Assembly: GCA_937892255.1 (NCBI GenBank) | Contig: CALAUL010000106.1 | Location: 1-12,235 of the forward strand | Direction of reading: 5' to 3' | DNA length: 12,235 bases | Source: an uncultured Bacteroidales bacterium | GTDB lineage: Bacteria > Bacteroidota > Bacteroidia > Bacteroidales > Marinilabiliaceae | Shown: positions 7,997 through 12,235 of the stretch, in pieces | Numbering within the stretch: the stretch's first letter is position 1 | Layout of the letters: every line of letters starts with the position of its first letter | The notes under the pieces: generated by a model | What the model saw: only the letters and a program-made list of their open reading frames with translations | The model's database searches: none | What the model was told of the DNA's origin: nothing | Position numbers and translations under genes: made by a program

Positions 7997-8028
7997 TCAA
8001 CGTTTGCCTATGTCAACGTTTGCATATT
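7997..8028. repeat. Two tandem 16-bp repeats in the LysM-gene leader
   Basis: The 11-bp unit TCAACGTTTGC occurs at 7997-8007 and again at 8013-8023. Counting the flanking bases gives two adjacent 16-bp units that match at 14 of 16 positions. Each unit contains the palindrome AACGTT. They lie between the proposed -7 element (8042-8049) and the start codon at 7959, so they would be in the 5' untranslated mRNA of the LysM gene, or serve as a tandem operator about 1.5 helical turns apart. Confidence 0.7.
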
Positions 8029-8041
8029 TTATACGAATCTA

Positions 8042-8049
8042 CAAAAGTA
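8042..8049 (-). promoter_or_regulatory. Candidate -7 promoter element of the LysM/ABC-F/rlmB operon
   Basis: The minus strand reads TACTTTTG here, an exact match to the Bacteroidota TAnnTTTG -7 pattern. It lies about 83 bp upstream of the LysM-gene ATG. No TTTG is found about 20 bp further upstream (only TTG at 11 and 14 bp), so the -33 element is missing or weak and the call is tentative. Confidence 0.45.
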
Positions 8050-8158
8050 GATATTTTTACCAACAATCTATCTCTTTCTGAATCTGTTTAATTTTATTTC
8101 GAGTTTATTTGAAATCTTTTTCGAAATGTTTTTGACAGTTAAACTATGCCGTTTGAAT

Positions 8159-8854
8159 TTATTGATATTTGTTTCTCAGTGTCTCTTTAAGTTCTGCAAC
8201 TCCTTCTGTAGCATTTTTCTGTATTACGTTGATATTCGTATTCTTTGCAGCTTCAGGTACTACGGGGTCAATGAGATAGATAGGTGTTGACGCCGGAGCA
8301 TATTTATAAAGATAAGCCGCAGGATAAACATTGAGCGATGTGCCGATAATAACGAGTATGTCGGCCCTTTTGACAATATCTGTTGCAAGTTCAAAGTTGG
8401 GGACTCCCTCGCCGAAGAATACTATATGTGGTCTGACGAGCGAACCATCGTCACATCTCTCACCCGGCATTACGTCTGTTCCCTCGAGTTCGTATATATA
8501 GTCAGGATTCTTGCTGCTTCGTACTTTACGAAGTTCGCCGTGCAGATGAAGCACATTCTTCGAGCCGGCTCTCTCGTGCAGGTCGTCAACATTTTGTGTT
8601 ATTATATTCACATCGAATGTCTCTTCCAAGTCTGCCAATCCTATATGACCGCTATTGGGACTTACTCTGTTGAGCTCTCTTCGGCGTATGTTGTAAAACT
8701 CATTTACAAGTGTTGGATTGCGTTCCCATGCCTCATCTGTACAGACATCTTCTATCTTGTAGTTGTCCCATAAGCCATCGCCACCTCTGAATGTCTTTAT
8801 ACCGCTCTCGGCACTCATGCCGGCACCTGTAAGCACAACCAATCGTTTTTTCAT
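8159..8854 (-). CDS. cobB: NAD-dependent protein deacylase, Sir2/CobB family, class III type
   Basis: Sirtuins use NAD+ to remove acyl groups from protein lysines, releasing nicotinamide and O-acyl-ADP-ribose. The 231-aa protein has the full catalytic set: GAGMSAESGIKTFRG (10-24), TQNVDDLHERAG (86-97), catalytic His105 in HLHGEL, RPHIVFFGE (141-149) and GTSLNVYPA (171-179). Y54 and R57 in FYNIRRREL match the Tyr/Arg pair that gives class III enzymes such as E. coli CobB and SIRT5 a preference for succinyl or malonyl lysine. The zinc module between H105 and R141 has only one cysteine (C134) in place of the usual four. I recall other Bacteroidota CobB proteins with the same loss, so this is probably a clade trait and not decay. 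It lies downstream of the rplT terminator and is likely transcribed separately; no clear terminator follows it. Confidence 0.93.
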   Translation of the reverse strand: MKKRLVVLTGAGMSAESGIKTFRGGDGLWDNYKIEDVCTDEAWERNPTLVNEFYNIRRRELNRVSPNSGHIGLADLEETFDVNIITQNVDDLHERAGSKNVLHLHGELRKVRSSKNPDYIYELEGTDVMPGERCDDGSLVRPHIVFFGEGVPNFELATDIVKRADILVIIGTSLNVYPAAYLYKYAPASTPIYLIDPVVPEAAKNTNINVIQKNATEGVAELKETLRNKYQ

Positions 8855-8881
8855 TGTAATATCTTTTTTTCGTTACGGATA

Positions 8882-8889
8882 TAAAGGTA
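8882..8889 (-). promoter_or_regulatory. Weak candidate -7 element for cobB
   Basis: The minus strand reads TACCTTTA, one base off the TAnnTTTG pattern, about 28 bp upstream of the cobB ATG and just past the rplT terminator. A cobB promoter is expected in this short gap because the terminator separates it from the ribosomal operon. There is no well-spaced TTTG upstream. Confidence 0.3.
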
Positions 8890-8907
8890 ACTAAATAATG
8901 TGACAAT

Positions 8908-8940
8908 AAAAAAGCTTCGTCCGAAAAATACGAACGAAGC
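8908..8940 (-). terminator. Intrinsic terminator of the thrS-infC-rpmI-rplT operon
   Basis: On the minus strand the arm GCTTCGTTCG (8940-8931) pairs with CGGACGAAGC (8923-8914): 7 bp, one mismatch, then 2 bp. The loop is 7 nt and six Ts (8913-8908) follow at once. This is a textbook Rho-independent terminator, about 37 bp after the rplT stop. Confidence 0.92.
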
Positions 8941-8977
8941 CACAGCGTCAAATATAAAGTTTGTTAATGGATAACTC

Positions 8978-9334
8978 TTATTTCGCAGTTTCTTTAGCCT
9001 TGTTAACTACAGCCTTGAATGCTTCTGGGTGGTTAACAGCGAGGTCAGCGAGAACCTTACGGTTGATTTCGATACCCTGCTTGTTGAGCATACCCATGAA
9101 TTTGCTGTATGAAAGACCTTCGAGACGTGCTGCAGCGTTGATACGCTGAATCCACAATGCTCTAAAGTGAGATTTCTTTTTACGACGGTCACGGAAAGCA
9201 TACTGCTGACCCTTTTCCCAAGTGTTCTTGGCTACCGTCCAAACGTTCTTTCTACGACCAAAGTTACCTTTGGTAAGTTTCAAAATCGCTTTTCTGCGTG
9301 CGCGAGAAGCGACTGAGTTTACTGATCTTGGCAT
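8978..9334 (-). CDS. rplT: 50S ribosomal protein L20 (bL20)
   Basis: bL20 binds 23S rRNA early in large-subunit assembly and, in E. coli and Bacillus, represses its own operon. The 118-aa length is standard. The basic N-terminal arm MPRSVNSVASRARRKAILK, then GNFGRRKNVW, DRRKKKSHFRALWIQRINAA and SYSKFMGMLNKQGIEINRKVLADLA are diagnostic. The ATG at 9334 gives the expected MPRS start in an A-rich leader without a Shine-Dalgarno sequence. It is the last gene of the operon, but separated from rpmI by 125 nt, unusually far for this gene pair. Confidence 0.98.
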   Translation of the reverse strand: MPRSVNSVASRARRKAILKLTKGNFGRRKNVWTVAKNTWEKGQQYAFRDRRKKKSHFRALWIQRINAAARLEGLSYSKFMGMLNKQGIEINRKVLADLAVNHPEAFKAVVNKAKETAK

Positions 9335-9459
9335 AATTTTCTAATTTTAGAATGGGGAGCGACACGATGTTTGACGTGTTCTTAGGCGCACACTCCATTC
9401 GGTTTGTTAATCTATTGACCTTCAGCTGTGTTGTTACACCTCTTGTTGGTCTTGTCTTT
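9335..9459 (-). other. Long, possibly structured spacer between rpmI and rplT
   Basis: In many bacteria rpmI and rplT are close together; here 125 nt separate them and no conserved frame fills the gap. On the minus strand GAATGG (9400-9395) can pair with CCATTC (9355-9350), with AG/CT continuing the stem past a 2-nt bulge. Inside it ACACG (9379-9375) pairs with CGTGT (9366-9362) around an 8-nt loop. The structure ends about 15 nt before the rplT ATG. It could be a translational control element or L20-binding site, but the pairing was made by eye. Confidence 0.4.
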
Positions 9460-9654
9460 TTAGATGTGGAGCAAAAGCTTAACCTCCTTGATGTCACTCT
9501 TTGCGATGAGAGTGTCATGTGTAAGGGCACGTTTCTGCTTTGTTGTCTTCTTTGTCAAAATGTGACGCTTGAAGGCATGTTTTCTCTTAATCTTACCAGA
9601 GCCTGTGAGAGTAAATCTCTTCTTAGCACTGGAATTTGTCTTCATCTTTGGCAT
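9460..9654 (-). CDS. rpmI: 50S ribosomal protein L35 (bL35)
   Basis: A 64-aa, very basic protein with the invariant bL35 start MPKMKTNSSAKKRFTLTGSG, then KIKRKHAFKRHILTKKTTKQKR. The length matches the family (about 65). The C-terminus (KSDIKEVKLLLHI) is variable, as expected. It lies 34 bp after infC on the same strand, in the conserved thrS-infC-rpmI-rplT order. bL35 is a late-binding large-subunit protein. The assignment is secure. Confidence 0.97.
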   Translation of the reverse strand: MPKMKTNSSAKKRFTLTGSGKIKRKHAFKRHILTKKTTKQKRALTHDTLIAKSDIKEVKLLLHI

Positions 9655-9688
9655 TGTACAAATTTTTTAATATATCTGACGCTTTATT

Positions 9689-10255
9689 TTATTTCTTACC
9701 TGTCTTTGGTGTGAGCATTATTATCATGCGTTTGCCTTCAAGTTTGGGCATCTGGTCTACCTTTGCCAACTCTTCCAAGTCATTTGCAAAACGCAACAAC
9801 AATATCTCTCCTTGCTCTTTGAACATTATCGAACGCCCTTTGAAGAATACATAAGCTTTCACTTTTGCACCTTCTTTCAAGAACTCCTCAGCATGACGAA
9901 GTTTGAAGTTGTAGTCGTGATCATCTGTCTGAGGTCCAAAACGTATCTCTTTGACAACCACCTTTACAGCTTTCGCCTTCATCTCCTTCTGATGCTTCTT
10001 CTGTTGATACAAGAATTTTTGATAATCCAATATCTTGCACACAGGAGGTTCTGCATTAGGAGATATCTCCACCAAATCTAAATCCATGTCATCCGCCATT
10101 TTCAAGGCATCTTTTGTGGAATAGATTCCCGGCTCTTCTATGTTATCACCAACAAGGCGCACCTCTGGCACGCGTATCCGATTGTTGATTCTGTGTTCCT
10201 GTTCGTCTTGTTGTCCTCGACGAGGTCCACGCTGAGTGTTTTCAGGCTTTTCGAT
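9689..10255 (-). CDS. infC: Translation initiation factor IF-3, probable AUC start
   Basis: IF3 binds the 30S subunit, blocks premature 50S joining and rejects initiation at wrong codons or tRNAs. From residue 29 on the frame is typical: VRLVGDN, DLDLVEISPNAEPPVCKILDYQKFLYQQKK (the N-domain and linker, in two parts), then KEIRFGPQTDDHDYNFKLRHAEEFL and FKGRSIMFKEQGEILLLRF in the C-domain. The first ordinary start, GTG at 10171, would cut off the conserved HRINNRIRVPEV segment that IF3 begins with. That segment is encoded in frame upstream, and no ATG, GTG, TTG or CTG lies between it and the stop at 10270-10268. The ATC at 10255-10253 is the best start: it gives 188 aa and leaves 20 nt after the thrS stop, with purine-rich AAAGAACAAGAG before it. 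Start at AUC is inferred; gene identity is certain. Confidence 0.93.
   Translation of the reverse strand: MEKPENTQRGPRRGQQDEQEHRINNRIRVPEVRLVGDNIEEPGIYSTKDALKMADDMDLDLVEISPNAEPPVCKILDYQKFLYQQKKHQKEMKAKAVKVVVKEIRFGPQTDDHDYNFKLRHAEEFLKEGAKVKAYVFFKGRSIMFKEQGEILLLRFANDLEELAKVDQMPKLEGKRMIIMLTPKTGKK
10253..10255 (-). promoter_or_regulatory. infC: Proposed non-canonical AUC initiation codon of infC
   Basis: This ATC is in frame with IF3 and precedes EKPENTQRGPRRGQQ, a Pro/Arg/Gln-rich tail before the conserved core. Non-AUG infC starts (AUU in E. coli, AUC reported for Myxococcus xanthus) let IF3 repress its own synthesis because IF3 discriminates against such codons. Lower-ranked alternatives in the same frame are ATC at 10189, ATA at 10177 and GTG at 10171, all inside or after the conserved segment. 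Confidence 0.65.
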
Positions 10256-10275
10256 AGCTCTTGTTCTTTAAATTG

Positions 10276-12231
10276 TTACTGTTTCAGTTTACCTTCTTCG
10301 AGTATGCTCGCAATCTCGTTGTTTATCATGTCTGCAAACTCCTTGCATGTCATTACGCCCATGTCGCCCTGTCCCTGCTTACGTACACTTATTGTGTTTT
10401 CCGCAGCTTCTCGCTCGCCAACAACCAACAAGTAAGGAATACGTTTCACCTCATTGTCTCGTATTTTCTTACCTATCTTCTCGTTGCGGTCATCAATGAC
10501 GGTGCGAATATCGTAATTATTTAGCAATTTAACAACTCTTTCTGCATATTCGTTATATTTTTCGCTCACAGGCAATACTACACACTGTTCCGGTGTAAGC
10601 CAAATAGGGAATTTACCCGCTGTGTGCTCTATGAGTACTGCTACGAAACGTTCCATACTTCCGAATGGTGCACGGTGTATCATCACCGGACGGTGCTTCT
10701 GATTGTCTGCACCTATATACTCGAGATCAAAACGCTCAGGTAAGTTGTAGTCTACCTGTATCGTTCCCAACTGCCATGAACGACCGAGTGCATCTTTTAC
10801 CATGAAGTCGAGTTTTGGCCCGTAGAATGCCGCTTCGCCTGTCTCCTCGACATATGGCACGCCCTTCTCCTGACATGCTTCTACGATGGCACGCTCCGCC
10901 TTCTCCCAATTCTCATCTGTACCTATGTACTTCTCTTTGTTATTAGGGTCGCGAAGTGATACCTGTGTGGTGTAGTTCTTGAAGTCAAGTGTCTTGAAGA
11001 TATACAAGATGATATCCATTACCTTCTTGAACTCGTCTTTTAACTGGTCAGGACGACAGAAGAGGTGTGCGTCATCTTGAGTAAATCCTCTTACACGTGT
11101 AAGACCATGTAACTCACCGCTCTGCTCATATCTGTATACTGTACCGAACTCCGCAAAACGCAATGGGAGGTCCTTGTATGAACGTGGTTTTGTGCGGTAT
11201 ATCTCGCAGTGGTGAGGGCAGTTCATCGGCTTCAATAGGAACTCTTCGTCCTCTGCTGGTGTGTGAATAGGTTGGAAACTATCCTTACCATATTTAGCAT
11301 AGTGACCAGATGTCACGTAGAGGTCTTTATTACCGATATGAGGTGTTATAACCGGTTCATATCCATAGCTCTCTTGTACCTGCTTAAGGAAAGCTTCCAA
11401 ACGAGCACGTAGACGAGCTCCTTTTGGTAGCCACATAGGCAAGCCTTGTCCTACACGCTGTGAGAAAGTGAAGAGTTCGAGCTCTTTGCCAATGACGCGG
11501 TGGTCACGTTTCTTAGCCTCTTCTAAGAGAGCTAAATGTTCATCGAGCATACTCTGCTTAGGGAATGTGATACCGTAGATACGTGTGAGCTGAGGACGCT
11601 TCTCATCACCTCTCCAGTATGCACCCGCTACATTGAGCAACTTGATAGCTTTGATAGGTGCAGTATTAGGGATATGTGGACCGCGACAGAGGTCGGTGAA
11701 TGCGCCCTGTTCATAGAGTGTTATTGTACCATCTTCGAGGTCGTTGATGAGTTCAACTTTATATGTCTCAGCCTTGTCGTTGAACATCTTAAGTGCATCG
11801 CTCTTGCTGATATCCTTGCGTACATAGTCATTCTTCTGCTGTGCAAGTTCCTTCATCTTCTTCTCTATAGCAGGAAGGTCAGCATCTTTGATAGATACAC
11901 CCTCGCCCGGGTCAACATCATAGTAAAAACCATTGTTGATAGCAGGTCCGATGCCAAATTTCATATTTGGGTAAAGAGCTTGAAGAGCTTCAGCCATAAG
12001 GTGAGCTGATGAATGCCAAAATGCATGTTTTCCCTCTTCGTCTTCCCACTTGTGAAGTTTTATTGCAGAATCTTCGTTTATCGGACGGGTGAGGTCGTAC
12101 AACTGACCATTCACTGTGATACTGAGAACTTCCTTTGCGAGGCGAGGACTGATGGCTTCTGCTATCTCCATACCTGTTACGCCTGCGTTGAACTCGCGTA
12201 CCGAACCGTCGGGAAATGTTATTTTTATCAT
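10276..12231 (-). CDS. thrS: Threonine-tRNA ligase ThrRS
   Basis: ThrRS charges tRNA-Thr in the cytoplasm. The 651-aa protein (E. coli 642) is complete; its ATG lies 4 bp from the window end. Domains in order: TGS (1-61); the editing domain with HSSAH (H73, H77) and CRGPH (C182, H186), which hydrolyses mischarged Ser-tRNA; the class II catalytic core with zinc ligands C338 (MNCPHH), H389 (DDAHLF) and H519 (MIHRAPFGS); motif 2 around RFAEFGTVYRYE (358-369); motif 3 ending FGSMERF (523-529); and the anticodon-binding domain from about 545. All key residues are present. It heads the thrS-infC-rpmI-rplT operon, whose promoter and leader lie outside the window, so any leader control cannot be judged. 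Confidence 0.98.
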   Translation of the reverse strand: MIKITFPDGSVREFNAGVTGMEIAEAISPRLAKEVLSITVNGQLYDLTRPINEDSAIKLHKWEDEEGKHAFWHSSAHLMAEALQALYPNMKFGIGPAINNGFYYDVDPGEGVSIKDADLPAIEKKMKELAQQKNDYVRKDISKSDALKMFNDKAETYKVELINDLEDGTITLYEQGAFTDLCRGPHIPNTAPIKAIKLLNVAGAYWRGDEKRPQLTRIYGITFPKQSMLDEHLALLEEAKKRDHRVIGKELELFTFSQRVGQGLPMWLPKGARLRARLEAFLKQVQESYGYEPVITPHIGNKDLYVTSGHYAKYGKDSFQPIHTPAEDEEFLLKPMNCPHHCEIYRTKPRSYKDLPLRFAEFGTVYRYEQSGELHGLTRVRGFTQDDAHLFCRPDQLKDEFKKVMDIILYIFKTLDFKNYTTQVSLRDPNNKEKYIGTDENWEKAERAIVEACQEKGVPYVEETGEAAFYGPKLDFMVKDALGRSWQLGTIQVDYNLPERFDLEYIGADNQKHRPVMIHRAPFGSMERFVAVLIEHTAGKFPIWLTPEQCVVLPVSEKYNEYAERVVKLLNNYDIRTVIDDRNEKIGKKIRDNEVKRIPYLLVVGEREAAENTISVRKQGQGDMGVMTCKEFADMINNEIASILEEGKLKQ

Positions 12232-12235
12232 TGTT

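Noticed and set aside
8100..8158. Possible terminator after cobB (TTTTTCGAAA and AAAC/GTTT pairings).
   Set aside because: The stems are only about 4 bp and AT-rich, without a convincing U-tract; read-through toward the LysM gene cannot be excluded.
9264..9530. An 88-codon minus-strand frame bridging the rpmI-rplT gap.
   Set aside because: It overlaps the 5' part of rplT and 3' part of rpmI in another frame, has no recognisable motif, and its ends are dictated by the ribosomal genes.
9689..10171. IF3 starting at the GTG at 10171.
   Set aside because: It would remove the conserved HRINNRIR segment of the N-domain, which is encoded in frame directly upstream.

Overview
The window looks like chromosomal DNA from a member of the Bacteroidota, most likely the order Bacteroidales. 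Three things point there. The protein sequences of TrmD, IF3, L35 and the LysM/periplasmic-binding fusion read like Bacteroidales versions. Translation starts mostly lack Shine-Dalgarno sequences and sit in A/T-rich leaders. Promoter-like sites fit the Bacteroidota pattern of TTTG, about 20 bp, then TAnnTTTG. I cannot name a genus. Nearly everything is conserved housekeeping; I see no CRISPR array, insertion sequence, phage gene, rRNA or tRNA.

Layout. (1) 1-1940, plus strand: the 3' part of trmD (tRNA m1G37 methyltransferase, cut by the window edge), then an M18 metallo-aminopeptidase 9 bp later, closed by a strong hairpin at 1904-1940. (2) 1985-2814, minus strand: a small accessory-looking module. 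A Bacteroidota-type promoter (2783-2814) drives a four-helix membrane protein of unknown function, followed by a 69-aa XRE/Cro-type regulator. This is the least explained gene pair here. (3) 2815-3079: a mostly empty AT-rich gap that ends in the rlmB terminator hairpin. (4) 3080-8049, minus strand: a probable operon of a five-LysM/periplasmic-binding fusion protein, an ABC-F ATPase whose ATG overlaps the previous stop by one base (TAATG), and rlmB (23S rRNA 2'-O-methyltransferase). Its leader carries a tandem 16-bp repeat. (5) 8159-8854, minus strand: a CobB-type sirtuin with class III selectivity residues but no zinc cysteine tetrad. (6) 8908-12231, minus strand: the classic thrS-infC-rpmI-rplT translation operon, ending in a canonical intrinsic terminator.

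How the genes fit together: most of the window serves translation (TrmD, RlmB, ABC-F, ThrRS, IF3, L35, L20), with a cell-envelope protein leading one operon. The most informative observation is that infC has no ATG, GTG or TTG that would give a complete IF3. The conserved N-terminus runs in frame back to an ATC codon 20 nt after the thrS stop, so IF3 probably starts at AUC, a set-up for IF3 autoregulation. The second is a 125-nt, possibly structured gap between rpmI and rplT. I did not find convincing evidence for a wholly new multi-gene system; the membrane-protein/XRE pair is the only candidate of that kind.
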